From assembly GCF_902477725.1 (NCBI RefSeq), contig NZ_CABSIF010000013.1, positions 35,572 through 99,571 of the forward strand: DNA of 64,000 nt. The letters are read 5' to 3'. Source of the stretch: an uncultured Desulfovibrio sp. (GTDB lineage: Bacteria > Desulfobacterota > Desulfovibrionia > Desulfovibrionales > Desulfovibrionaceae). The notes beneath the pieces were generated by a model that was not told where the DNA came from, made no database searches, and was given only the letters and a program-made list of their open reading frames with translations. Positions 30,412-40,083 of this stretch are shown here, in pieces. Each line of letters starts with the position of its first letter. Position 1 is the first letter of the stretch. Position numbers and translations under genes: made by a program.

Positions 30412-32799
30412 CTAGGGTGCAGGCCTCACGCGAATATTGCGCCGTGCCGCCCGGCCCGCATCGTCCACCACTCTCACGCTCACATCACCTGTCGCGGCCT
30501 GCCAGAGCAACGGCTCGCCCGGTGCGGTGCTGCCCACATAACTATCGTTGGCAAACCAGAAAAGTTCGTTCACACCAGCCTCGGCATGGGCCATAAAAAC
30601 CATGTTGCCGTTTTGCGCGTCTGTTGTGCGGCGGTAGATAAGCCCGCTCTTGGGCTGAATGATGGTGGGCGGCTGGCCGGAGATTTTTTGCTCGCGGCGG
30701 CACTGCTCCTCAAAAGGCGGTGGCGGCGGCTTGGGCATGCCCGCCCGGGCGAACATGCGGGCCAGATCGCTGGGCCAGAATTCCCACACGCGCGGCTCTG
30801 TGCGGCCATCCTGCGGGGCGCAGGCCCGCAGACCGCTGGCCTTGTCTATCAGGATGGTGCGGAAAACGCCCGAGGGCGCCACGGGCGACACACCGGGGAT
30901 GAACCATGTGAGCGTGGTTTCCGGGCAGAGGCTCGTATCAAGATCGCCAGTTGCCACGCAGACGCGCAGTTTTTCCACATTGAGGCCAGGGGCCGGATCG
31001 CGGAAGGGATCTGTCATGGGTTCCGCTGCCGTCAGCTCGCGGGCCATATCCATAAACAGCGGCGCGGCCACCATGCCGCCCACCAGCAGCGGATTGGCGG
31101 TATTGTTGAAGTTGCCCACCCACACGGCCAGCACATAGGGGCCGAACTGCCCCACGGCCCAGGCATCGCGAAAGCCGTTGGACGTGCCGGTTTTGAGCCG
31201 CACGGGCAGCACAGCGCCGCCCTGCGAGCGGGCCATCTTGTCCGGATCCGGCGCTTCCAGCATGGAGAGGGTCACAAAGGCCGCCTCCGGCGTCAGCAGG
31301 GGCAGGGCGGGTGCTGACGGCGCTTCGTCCGTAAGAAAACGCAGGGGCCGCCATACGCCCTTGTTGGCGAGCATGGCATACAGGCCCGCCAGTTCGCGCA
31401 TGCTCACTTCCGCTCCGCCAAGCACCAGCGACAGGCCGTAGTGGTCTGCGCCATCGGCAAATTCCACCCCGGCGCGACGCAAGAATTCATAGAGACTTGG
31501 GCGGGTCAGTTTGGCTGCGAGAGTTATGGCTGGTACGTTGCGGCTGGCGCGCAGGGCTTCTGCCGCAGAGAGGGGGCCACGGAACGCTCCGTCATAATTT
31601 TCCGGATCATAGCCTGCAAAGCTGTGCGGCGTGTCTGCCAGCAGGCTTTGCGGATGGATAAGGCCCTGCTCCAGCGCAAGAGCGTAGATCATGGGCTTGA
31701 GGGTGGAGCCCGGGGAGCGCCGCGCGCGAGTGCCGTCCACCTGCCCTTCGATGGATTTGTTGAAAAAGTCGGCGGATCCAGCCAGCGCGCGGACTTCCAT
31801 ACTGGGCCAGTGCAGCAGGAGGGCCGCGCAGTTGGTGAGGCCGTAGGCGCTGTGCCGCGCTGCAAAACGGGCAAGTTGGCGCTCTATGCGGCGTTGGGCC
31901 GTGGTGTCCAGCGTTGTGCGCAGTATGTCTGCGCCGGGGCGCTGCAACAGTTCGGTGCTGAGATGCGGCGCGATAAAGGGCATGTCCTGCGGGCTGTAAA
32001 CGCGCAGGGGAGCTGATTCCTTTTTGCCGAACCACGTCTCGTTGAGCCTGTGCACGGCCTGGCTGAATGCCTTGTTGTCGCGGGCCGGCCTGCGACGGGA
32101 GGGGTTTTGCGGCACCAGCATGAGGGCGGCGCTTTCCGCAGGGGCAAGCTGAGCGGCTGTTTTGTGAAAGTAGCACACCGCTGCGGCACCCAGACCTTCC
32201 ACGTTGCCGCCGTAGGGAGCAAGGTTGAAGTAGGCCTCGAGGATTTCTTCCTTGCTGAAGTGCCATTCCAGTTGCAGAGCCAGCAGCATCTGCCGCAGCT
32301 TTGCCCCCATTTTCCCGGTTTCCAGCCCGTATGCCAGGCGGGCCACCTGCATGGTGATGGTGGAACCGCCCATGCGGCGGCCCCCCGTTACTATGCCTGC
32401 GGCGGCGCGGAAGAGCGAAAGGGGATTGATGCCGGGGTGGCGCCAGAAGAACCTGTCCTCGTAGCGAAGAACGGTGTCCACGGCAGCAGGGGGAATATCC
32501 GCCAGCCGTGTGCGGATGCGGTATTTCTGATCGGCGGAAAGGCTGACCCGCATGATGCCGCCGCGTTTGTCCAGCACCATGCGCGAGAACTCCACTCCCG
32601 CCAGTGGGTGAGGGCAGGGGGCAAAGGCCAGCCAAAGCAGCAGGGCCGCCAGCGGCAGAGCCAGCAGGCCTGCCGCAACTGCCAAACGCCTTCTGCGCCG
32701 CAGCAGGGTACAGAAGGCGTCAGGCATATGGGCAGCCCGGTTCCGCACAAGCGGCAAAGCCATACGGAACCGGGCCAGAAGTTTATTCGACAGTGACAT
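30412..32799 (-). CDS. pbpC: Penicillin-binding protein 1C
   Basis: A 795-residue bifunctional peptidoglycan synthase. One membrane helix lies near residues 38-60. The glycosyltransferase (GT51) domain has YEDRFFWRHPGINPLSLFRA near 112 and GGSTITMQVARL near 145. The transpeptidase has the active serine in RRSPGSTLKPMIYALALEQG near 365 and KTGTSNGFRDAW near 560. The C-terminal BiPBP_C-type domain has FWFANDSYVGS. Its ATG lies inside the last codons of the alpha-2-macroglobulin gene (17-base overlap), the typical pairing of pbpC with the yfhM-like gene. The two may cooperate in wall repair and protease defence. Confidence 0.93.
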   Translation of the reverse strand: MSLSNKLLARFRMALPLVRNRAAHMPDAFCTLLRRRRRLAVAAGLLALPLAALLLWLAFAPCPHPLAGVEFSRMVLDKRGGIMRVSLSADQKYRIRTRLADIPPAAVDTVLRYEDRFFWRHPGINPLSLFRAAAGIVTGGRRMGGSTITMQVARLAYGLETGKMGAKLRQMLLALQLEWHFSKEEILEAYFNLAPYGGNVEGLGAAAVCYFHKTAAQLAPAESAALMLVPQNPSRRRPARDNKAFSQAVHRLNETWFGKKESAPLRVYSPQDMPFIAPHLSTELLQRPGADILRTTLDTTAQRRIERQLARFAARHSAYGLTNCAALLLHWPSMEVRALAGSADFFNKSIEGQVDGTRARRSPGSTLKPMIYALALEQGLIHPQSLLADTPHSFAGYDPENYDGAFRGPLSAAEALRASRNVPAITLAAKLTRPSLYEFLRRAGVEFADGADHYGLSLVLGGAEVSMRELAGLYAMLANKGVWRPLRFLTDEAPSAPALPLLTPEAAFVTLSMLEAPDPDKMARSQGGAVLPVRLKTGTSNGFRDAWAVGQFGPYVLAVWVGNFNNTANPLLVGGMVAAPLFMDMARELTAAEPMTDPFRDPAPGLNVEKLRVCVATGDLDTSLCPETTLTWFIPGVSPVAPSGVFRTILIDKASGLRACAPQDGRTEPRVWEFWPSDLARMFARAGMPKPPPPPFEEQCRREQKISGQPPTIIQPKSGLIYRRTTDAQNGNMVFMAHAEAGVNELFWFANDSYVGSTAPGEPLLWQAATGDVSVRVVDDAGRAARRNIRVRPAP

Positions 32800-35700
32800 T
32801 ACCGCCGCCCGTGCGGGCGTTTACAGCCGGGTTGTACATGGCTTCCGCCGTGGCTGCGGGCAGTACAAAGCGCCCTCTGGAGGCCGCCCGCACCTTGTAG
32901 GTAAAGGTCTGGCGGTCGCCGTTCAGATCCACAAAGAAGATGCCCCTGTCCTCGCGGCGTTCGTAGCGCACCAGCCCGTCCTGCGGCTGACTCTGGCCGT
33001 TCTTTTCCAGCACGGGTTCAAAGCCGCCGGGCAGCAGATCCAGCAACACCACGTTGTTGATTTCTCCGCTGGCCTGAACCGCCAGTTCAACCGTGATGAC
33101 ATCGCCAAGTTTGGCCGTGGTAATGGCCTCGCCTTTGGAATCAAGGTAGCGTCGTTGCAGGCTGATGCCATTGGAGGCATCGCTCATGACCGTGCGGTCA
33201 AAACCCTCTGTGGTTACCAACAGGCTGAGCAATGGTTCGCCCTGCGGCATTTCGACGCGGTAGCGGGTGCAGCCCGGCGCATCAAGAACAAGCGCTCCGC
33301 CAAGGGGCGATGCCTTGCCCTCCGCCGGACTAAAGCCCTGCGCGTACTGCTGGCAGGTCAGGCTGAGGCTGTCTGCCTTGAGGGCAGTTGCCTCGCCCAT
33401 GGCCAGCAGGGTTCTGGCCCCAAGGCCCATATCCACAGTGGTGGCGTAAGTGCTGAAGGCGCTGTCCAGCAGGTCGGCCATGCGGAGCTGTTTTTTCTTT
33501 TCCGGGAAGTGACGTACCACCATGAGGGCGTGCAGCGCCCGGACAGCGCCGTTGCTCATGAATTCGTCATCGCAGCGGGTGAGTACCGCAGGCATGCGCT
33601 GTTCGGCCCTGCGCCGCAGCCGCAGCATGTCATAGCTGTCCGCCAGAAAGGCGGCGGCTATGTCGTTTTCCCATCCCTTGAAGTTGTCCTTGAGCCACTG
33701 CTCGATGCGCTCCAGATCCTGCGTCATGATGCGGCCATCACGTTGCAGAATCCAGGCTCCGTAGAGCTTGACGCGGGCATCGGCCATGTCTGTGGGCGAG
33801 CGGCCCACAATGGATTCAAGGGTATTGAGCAGGTTGTGCGAAAGGCCTTCAGGCGTGACGGTTCCGCTGTCCCGCAGGGTCAGCAGAAAGTCCGCCGAGT
33901 AGGCGGTGACAAAGTCGTTGGCCGTACCGCCGGGCCACAGGCTTACCCCTTCATACTGGATAAAGTTGCCCATAATCGCGCTCAATGCGGCGCTGATGAC
34001 CTTGTTGCCGCGCTTGAGCATGGTTTCTGGGCTGGTGTTGGGGCTGCGCAACACCTCGTGCCGTGCCTCGGGCGAACCCAGCAGGGCCGCATAAGGCATG
34101 GCGCGGCTGATGAGCTGCTCCGTGCAGCCGTATGGGTAGGTGTTCAACCTTGTGAGCAGGGAACGCAGGGCAAGCACGGGCATGGCGCCCACGTTGGCCT
34201 GCCCCTGAGCTTCAAAAGGATACAGGTTGCGCTGCACGTCAACGCTTGTGGGGCCGCGCAGCGGGGTAACGCTCTCCGTGCGCAGGCGCGGCATGGGCGG
34301 GCGTATGGATACCGTCTGCGTGCGGATAACGGGCTTGTCTGCTCCGGCTTTGTCTGCCTTGGGATTTTCAAGGCTTGCCGTAAAGCGCACGGCGGCTTCG
34401 CCAAGGGTATCCTGCGCCCGCATGCGGAAGTTGATGGTTGCCTCGCCGTTTTCATCCACGGTCACGGTTTGGGGGGCGGGTTCCTGAGCAAAGGCAAGAC
34501 CGCCGGAGGTGCTTTCCATCTTTACGCGTACCCGAGCGCCGGGGCCGCTGCCTTCGACTGTGTTGGCCACAACCAGCGCGCCGTCAAACTCGTCGCCGGG
34601 GGCGGCAGCCAGCGGCAGCAGGGGCTTGAGAATAAGCGTGCCGCGCACTTCCATGGAAGCCTCTGTTCTGCCCGCCAGGGCAATACCCTGCTTGGGCGCG
34701 GCGCTGCCCACGGCCATGATGCGGATTTTGCCGCTGGCGTACTGCGGCACGGTAAAGCGCACCTCAGTACCCTTGGCGTCCACGGGCACAATTTCCTGCC
34801 ACAGAGCAAAGGGCGGCTCGCCCCTGCGCTTGAAAGGATTGAGGAAGCGCCCGCCGGGGCCGGACATGTCGCCGCCGAAACCGGGAATACGGCCACGCAG
34901 GCGCGCATGGTCGGGCATGAGCAGGTCAAATATCTGGGCGGTGCTCACATCCAGCGCCCGGTCACCCAAAAGGTCGCGCAACGGGTCTGGCGTGGTAAAT
35001 CCCGTGAGTTGCAACACTCCTTCATCCACGGCAAAGATCAGCGCGCGGCCCGGCACCCGGGAGGTAAGCCGCACGGTGACGGTATCGCCCGGCAAGGCGC
35101 GCGCCGGGGCGGTGAGGGCAAGGCCCAGATCGCGCTGGTCAATGCCCGCCATAAAGGGAGCCACGGCGACCACGTGCGGTTTCATATAGACCACGTCCGA
35201 ATCCAGCGAACGGGCGTAGGAAACGTTTACATAGCCCCGCCCCTGGAAGTCGTCGGGAATGCGGATCTCCTGCACGCTTTCGCCAGCCTGGGCTGTGAAC
35301 CATGCCTGAGCCAGCACGTTTTCGCGTTCAATGGTTATGAGGCCCGCGCCCGCGTAGGGCGTGGAAATGCGCATCTTGATGGTGTCGCCGGGGGCGTACT
35401 GCTGCTTGTCGAGCTTGAGGCGCAGATCGCCCTTGGCAAGGGATTCGGTGGAAAGTGCCGAAGGCTGGGCAAGCCTGTCGCCAGCCACCGTGTAGGGAAT
35501 GACCGCCAGCACGGCCCCGTCTGTCTGACGCACGGTGAGCAGAAAATCACCCGCATCAGTGGTGGGCAGGGGCAGGGAGAGGCCCTGCGTTCCGAAATCA
35601 AGAGTTTTTCGCGCCAGTTCCGTATCGACGGGCGTGGCGTCATAGCGATATTCGCCTCTGGAATCCGTCACCAGACTGTTGACGTAGCGCCGGGCAGAAA

Positions 35701-38509
35701 ACACGGCTTCGGCTTTGGCAAGGTTTACGGGCGCAAGGTCGTTGTTCAGCACCAGCAGGCGCAGGGATGCCTTGGCGTTTTGCGGAATGTAGTCAAGGTT
35801 GTTGACCTCGCCTTCAGGCTTGTAGCCAAGGGCCACCGCCAGAGGCGAGAACAGCGCATCAAGCTGGCGGGTAACGGCCCTGCCGCCCGCTGGCTCAAAG
35901 CCTTCTATCTGCACAGCCCCGCGCAGGGTACCGGCCTGCAACCTGCCCAGGGGCAGGGCAAAGGCGGCTATGCCCTTGCTGTCGGTAAAGGCGGCGGGCA
36001 GTTCCAGCGACTGGCCTTCGCCCTCAAAGCCCGCAGGCTCATAGAATGTATAGTCTTCGTACCCTGCGAAGTGCAGGCGGCTTTTTTCCGTGCGCAGGGT
36101 GGCCTGAACCCGGTGATTGACCGCAGGTTCGCCATACAGATTGTCCAGCCGCGCCTGAGCCTCCACAGCCGGGGCGTCCTGCCCGGTGCGTATCCAGCCC
36201 TTGGGCGCTGCGGGCGTAAACGAGGCCGCAAGGGCCAGAGTGTCGGGCTGGAATTCTTCAACGCGTACACGGGTGCTGCCCAACACGGGAGAAGCGCCGG
36301 ATCGGGTGGTGTCCCCCGGCAGGCGTACATCAAGCTGGTATGAGCCAACGGCTGCATCTTCGGGGCAGGCCCAGTCAAAGGAATTTAGACCGTCTTCGCC
36401 CACGGTAAAGGCGCGGCGCATGACCTCCGCCCCGGTGGGGCTGACCAGCACTGCCTCCAGCGGCAGCCCGGCGGGCATGGGTTGCCAGTCAAACCGCCGC
36501 ACAATGCAGCCAAAATGCAGGGTCTCGCCCGGCAGGTAGATGCCGCGCTGGCTGAAAACCGAGGCGCTCAGGCCATCGGCCGAGGTGTGGCGACCGGAAA
36601 TGGCAAAGTTGCTGTAATCCACCATGCGGGTAGCATCGTCCAGTGAGAGCCACGCCAGATCCTGCGTACCAGAATCTTTGCCAGTATCGGCAGTTTTTCC
36701 GGCTGCGGGGGCCAGAGCCACCACGGCCACGGGGCGTTTTTCGCGTTCAAGGCCATTGGCGGGCGGCAGGTCGGCGCGGCCCTGCGCGTTGGTGACGGCG
36801 CTTTGCAGGGGCAAACCGTTAAGGCCCAGCAGACGCACTTCCGCGCCCTGCACGGGCTGACCAGTGCCCAGATGTTGCACAAAGACCGTGCGCGCTCCGT
36901 CTCCCGCCATTTTAACCGTCAGGCCCATATCTGTAACCAGCAGCAGGCGAGCAGCATAGGCAATGGATTTATCGCCGTTGTATCCGGTCAGCTCTATGCG
37001 CATGAGCCCGTGCACCGGCTCCTTGCCGCCTCGCAGCAGTGGGGCCAGATCAAGCACGGGAAACGAAGAAGTGCCTGCCTGTTCCTTGCGTACTTCAATG
37101 CGGCCTTCCACCACATCGCTCATGACGTCCATGTCTGCCGTGGGATACTCAAACCCCGATTCTTTTGCGGCAAGGGCCAGGAAAGGATCGCGGACGCGCT
37201 CGGCGCGCCAGGCCACGGAGGTAAGGCCCGTGGCGTAAATATCCAGCTTTTTCTGCCCGCTCAGGGTCAGCACGTTGCCGGGCTGCAAAAAGCCCACTTC
37301 TGTACCGAGGGAGGGTACAGTCATGATAAAGCGGCGAACCTGCGCTGTTTCCGGCCCTGCGGTGGAGGGCAGGCCCTTGTCCACTGCGGCCAGCAGGCCG
37401 CGCCCGGCCTCTGCGGGAATGCGCAGCAGGATGCGGTCTGCCGGTTCATCGGCTGCCTGCATCAGCTCCGGCTTGAGGCGAGTGCCATTTTTAACGTCTT
37501 CAGGGCTGATGGCGGGCATTTTTGTCCAGTCAGCATCTTTCCCTGCCTCGGCGGTGAGCTTGCGGGGCAACTGGATAAGCTCAAGCTTGCGCAGCAGCTC
37601 TGTGGGCAGAACGCGCAGGGTGGTTTTGACCTCGAGCTGGAATTTTTTGTCCAGTTTGTCGTCATAGACGGGATTAATGGTAATTTTAGCCACATCCATC
37701 AGGCGGGCACGCCCGGTGATGGAGAAGAGGGCCTCCACGCTCGGCGGGGCCTTGGCGTCTTTTTTGGGCGCGGCAACCACGCACTTGCCCGAGCCTTCGG
37801 CAAAGGCGGGCAAACCCTTGATGCTGATGCGGGCGGCGGCGTTGTTTTCCGGCAAGGCTGTGACGGGCGCGGTGACGACAACCTCGTCGCGGCGTTCGTT
37901 CCACACAAGGCGGGGCGCGCCAAGGGCAAGGCCGCTTTTGGCATCGCTGGGGGTAATGCTAATGCGCCCATCCATATCCTGCGTGCCCACGGGCCAGATA
38001 AAACGCAAGGGGACGGAAACGGCATGCGCGCCCTTGGGCGAGGGATCAATCCAGAACGTTTCCTTGCCAACGCGCACGGCCTGGGGCTGGGTGGCGTACA
38101 CCGCCTGCCGCTTGAGGGAAAAACGCCCCGGCAGGGACATTTTTTCCAGAGAAATGGAGTAGCGGGTATCGGGCGACAGGTGCTCCTTGGGGGTAAACTC
38201 CATGGTAGAGTCGTCAACCCAGCGCCACACGCCAGCCACGGGAGGAGTCATGCGCACGCCGTCCACAACGCGGCCCTCCTCCCCTGCGGGGGAAGAGGCG
38301 CACTGGCGCGACCAGTCCGCACCGTATTCTTTTTTGCAGCGGGCTTCATCCACCTGAAAAGTTATGGAAAATCCTTCGCGGCGTAGCCAGTTGTCCTCCT
38401 GCGGATTGCTGGGCGCGGCCACCCTATAGGCAGGCCCGGCCAGCGCGGGAGCGGCTTGCAGAAAAACAGCCAGAATTATGAGCAGGAAACGCAGTGGCGT
38501 TGTCGGCAT
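32783..38509 (-). CDS. Bacterial alpha-2-macroglobulin (large secreted protease trap)
   Basis: A 1908-residue protein. The signal peptide (MPTTPLRFLLIILAVFLQAA, then PALA) has no lipobox cysteine, unlike the E. coli lipoprotein. Macroglobulin-like (MG) domains fill the first 1100 residues, for example GIYLPGETLHFGCIVRR and YAPGDTIKMRIS. The complement-like region contains the thioester CTEQ in YPYGCTEQLISRAMP near residue 1460, so it belongs to the thioester-containing type that can covalently trap proteases. A helical barrel (TED) follows and the C-terminal domain ends in NVTVE. The start was set at the signal peptide; the frame is open 17 codons upstream. It overlaps pbpC and is transcribed ahead of it. 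Confidence 0.92.
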   Translation of the reverse strand: MPTTPLRFLLIILAVFLQAAPALAGPAYRVAAPSNPQEDNWLRREGFSITFQVDEARCKKEYGADWSRQCASSPAGEEGRVVDGVRMTPPVAGVWRWVDDSTMEFTPKEHLSPDTRYSISLEKMSLPGRFSLKRQAVYATQPQAVRVGKETFWIDPSPKGAHAVSVPLRFIWPVGTQDMDGRISITPSDAKSGLALGAPRLVWNERRDEVVVTAPVTALPENNAAARISIKGLPAFAEGSGKCVVAAPKKDAKAPPSVEALFSITGRARLMDVAKITINPVYDDKLDKKFQLEVKTTLRVLPTELLRKLELIQLPRKLTAEAGKDADWTKMPAISPEDVKNGTRLKPELMQAADEPADRILLRIPAEAGRGLLAAVDKGLPSTAGPETAQVRRFIMTVPSLGTEVGFLQPGNVLTLSGQKKLDIYATGLTSVAWRAERVRDPFLALAAKESGFEYPTADMDVMSDVVEGRIEVRKEQAGTSSFPVLDLAPLLRGGKEPVHGLMRIELTGYNGDKSIAYAARLLLVTDMGLTVKMAGDGARTVFVQHLGTGQPVQGAEVRLLGLNGLPLQSAVTNAQGRADLPPANGLEREKRPVAVVALAPAAGKTADTGKDSGTQDLAWLSLDDATRMVDYSNFAISGRHTSADGLSASVFSQRGIYLPGETLHFGCIVRRFDWQPMPAGLPLEAVLVSPTGAEVMRRAFTVGEDGLNSFDWACPEDAAVGSYQLDVRLPGDTTRSGASPVLGSTRVRVEEFQPDTLALAASFTPAAPKGWIRTGQDAPAVEAQARLDNLYGEPAVNHRVQATLRTEKSRLHFAGYEDYTFYEPAGFEGEGQSLELPAAFTDSKGIAAFALPLGRLQAGTLRGAVQIEGFEPAGGRAVTRQLDALFSPLAVALGYKPEGEVNNLDYIPQNAKASLRLLVLNNDLAPVNLAKAEAVFSARRYVNSLVTDSRGEYRYDATPVDTELARKTLDFGTQGLSLPLPTTDAGDFLLTVRQTDGAVLAVIPYTVAGDRLAQPSALSTESLAKGDLRLKLDKQQYAPGDTIKMRISTPYAGAGLITIERENVLAQAWFTAQAGESVQEIRIPDDFQGRGYVNVSYARSLDSDVVYMKPHVVAVAPFMAGIDQRDLGLALTAPARALPGDTVTVRLTSRVPGRALIFAVDEGVLQLTGFTTPDPLRDLLGDRALDVSTAQIFDLLMPDHARLRGRIPGFGGDMSGPGGRFLNPFKRRGEPPFALWQEIVPVDAKGTEVRFTVPQYASGKIRIMAVGSAAPKQGIALAGRTEASMEVRGTLILKPLLPLAAAPGDEFDGALVVANTVEGSGPGARVRVKMESTSGGLAFAQEPAPQTVTVDENGEATINFRMRAQDTLGEAAVRFTASLENPKADKAGADKPVIRTQTVSIRPPMPRLRTESVTPLRGPTSVDVQRNLYPFEAQGQANVGAMPVLALRSLLTRLNTYPYGCTEQLISRAMPYAALLGSPEARHEVLRSPNTSPETMLKRGNKVISAALSAIMGNFIQYEGVSLWPGGTANDFVTAYSADFLLTLRDSGTVTPEGLSHNLLNTLESIVGRSPTDMADARVKLYGAWILQRDGRIMTQDLERIEQWLKDNFKGWENDIAAAFLADSYDMLRLRRRAEQRMPAVLTRCDDEFMSNGAVRALHALMVVRHFPEKKKQLRMADLLDSAFSTYATTVDMGLGARTLLAMGEATALKADSLSLTCQQYAQGFSPAEGKASPLGGALVLDAPGCTRYRVEMPQGEPLLSLLVTTEGFDRTVMSDASNGISLQRRYLDSKGEAITTAKLGDVITVELAVQASGEINNVVLLDLLPGGFEPVLEKNGQSQPQDGLVRYERREDRGIFFVDLNGDRQTFTYKVRAASRGRFVLPAATAEAMYNPAVNARTGGGNVTVE

Positions 38510-38807
38510 GATTCCTCCGCAGTGCGGTAAAGGGCAGGAGCGAAAATCCGGTGCCCACATGGCCCGGAGCGCTGCAAAACAGGTGGAATTATGAAGAAAG
38601 TGCCCGCTAACGCTACGCGTTAACAGGTGCTATGCTATGAATGCCGGATTCGGCAGTATTTGTCTACGGCGGTCATGAAGCAGGGACGGGTGCTGCCGGA
38701 TTGCGCCGGGGGGAGGCGCAATCCGCAGAAGATGAAGGAATGTGCTGGACCGCGCAATCTGCACGTACAGGAAGATGCGCATAATCGCGCCGCCCTAGTA
38801 CGCCATC

Positions 38808-39728
38808 CTAGTCCGCCAGCCCTGGGCAGGCCCGGTCTTCAAGGCTGTCCGCATTGAGCCACATATGGCGGATGATGCCGTCCACGAGGCCTATCTTGGG
38901 TATGACAAGCTGCTTTGCGCCCGACATGTCAACCACGCCGAGGAATATGTCCAGTGCCGGAACAATAACGTCCGCCCGGTAGGCGTTGAGGCTGTATTTT
39001 TCCATGCGGCCTTCCAGCGGCAGGGCCAGCAGATCCTTGTAGAGGGCGCGCAGTTCCGGCGCGCCAACGGGCTTGCCGTCCCGTTTTTCAAGCAGCTTTG
39101 AAACCTTGTTGATATTGCCGCCAGAGGCAATGACGCATTCCGGCGCGTAGGTTTCGCCCAGTCTGCGCATTTCTGCAGCAAAGCGCTCGCGCTCTGCCGG
39201 GTTCACCGCCTTGGCGAGAATGCGCACCGTGCCGAGCTGAAAGGAAAAAGCCTCTTGCAGCTTGCCATCGCGCAGGGCAACCACCTCTGTGCTACCGCCG
39301 CCCACATCCACATACAGGGCGCTGTCCACATCGGTGTATCTGGCAAGGGCGTTGGCGTTAAAGAGAATCTGCGCTTCTTCCAGCCCGCTGATGATATCGA
39401 TGCGCAGGCCTGTTTTTTCGCGCACAAGATTTATGATGTCCTGCCCGTTGGCGGCATCGCGCATGGCGCTGGTGGCGCAGATGCGGTAGTGGCCAACCCC
39501 GTATGCCCGCATGATGTGGGCAACGCCGATCATGGCGTCCAGAAAGGCAGCCTGCTTTTGTTCAGAGATGGCCCCGTAAAGGAAAACATCCGTCCCAAGG
39601 CGAATGGGAATGCGAAGGTAGGCGTTTTTTTTGACTGGCTTGTCGGGACTCAGCTCTTCAACATTGCTGATGAGAAAGCGTATGGCGTTGGAGCCCACGT
39701 CAATGGCGGCAAGCATGCTGGGTTTCAC
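38808..39728 (-). CDS. Ppx/GppA family phosphatase
   Basis: A 306-residue sugar-kinase-fold phosphatase acting on polyphosphate or (p)ppGpp. The phosphate-1 motif is LAAIDVGSNAIRFLIS, phosphate-2 is YVDVGGGSTEVVAL near 140, and the late glycine motif is VIASGGNINKVS. It is the short, single-module form and lacks the HD domain of E. coli Ppx. The start is GTG with AGGAG 6 bases upstream; the next ATG is four codons inside. ppk1 lies upstream on the same strand, separated by 355 bases rich in hairpins, so exopolyphosphatase is more likely than guanosine pentaphosphatase. Confidence 0.88.
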   Translation of the reverse strand: MKPSMLAAIDVGSNAIRFLISNVEELSPDKPVKKNAYLRIPIRLGTDVFLYGAISEQKQAAFLDAMIGVAHIMRAYGVGHYRICATSAMRDAANGQDIINLVREKTGLRIDIISGLEEAQILFNANALARYTDVDSALYVDVGGGSTEVVALRDGKLQEAFSFQLGTVRILAKAVNPAERERFAAEMRRLGETYAPECVIASGGNINKVSKLLEKRDGKPVGAPELRALYKDLLALPLEGRMEKYSLNAYRADVIVPALDIFLGVVDMSGAKQLVIPKIGLVDGIIRHMWLNADSLEDRACPGLAD

Positions 39729-40083
39729 TCTGTCTCCTCTGGAGCATTTAACACTTGAAATACTCGCTTACGGCAGGCGAAGCCTGCCTGCTCGCATTTC
39801 GCGGCAAGGATTTTCTGAAAAATCCTTGTAGAGCAGTTAACTCACTTCATTCGTAAACTGCTCTTTCGGCAGTGGGTGAAATGCCTTGCGGTAGTTACCA
39901 CACGCCCTGAGGCGCGGTTCGGTAAGACTACACCAAGACCGCAGGAATATACACTGGTTTTTAGGGCGAGGGGTGCAGGAAAGCCTGCGCCTTCAGGGCT
40001 TCTTTACATTGACTGCCTGCATGTCGGCGCGGATTTTTTCAGCGCTCATGCTGAGCAGTCAGACCTTTGAATGGCAAGCAGCT
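39729..40083. other. ppk1-ppx spacer, no gene
   Basis: A 355-base gap between two genes of polyphosphate metabolism. It contains three hairpins in a row (39772-39863, listed separately) near the ppx side. The remaining 200 bases next to ppk1 show no gene and no clear promoter. Confidence 0.4.
39772..39863. repeat. Cluster of three perfect hairpins between ppk1 and ppx
   Basis: In order: GGCAGGC/GCCTGCC with loop GAA (39772-39788); AAGGATTTT/AAAATCCTT with loop CTGA (39806-39827); GAGCAGTT/AACTGCTC with a 17-base loop (39831-39863). All arms match perfectly. They resemble a compound intergenic repeat unit more than a terminator. I see no other full copy in this window. Confidence 0.5.

Noticed and set aside
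33155..36343. A 1062-codon plus-strand frame opposite the alpha-2-macroglobulin gene
   Set aside because: It is a reverse-frame shadow of a well-supported gene, without ribosome-binding site or recognisable motifs.
38627..38857. A 76-codon frame upstream of the alpha-2-macroglobulin gene
   Set aside because: It runs into the ppx coding region on the other strand, lacks a start signal and looks like random high-GC translation.
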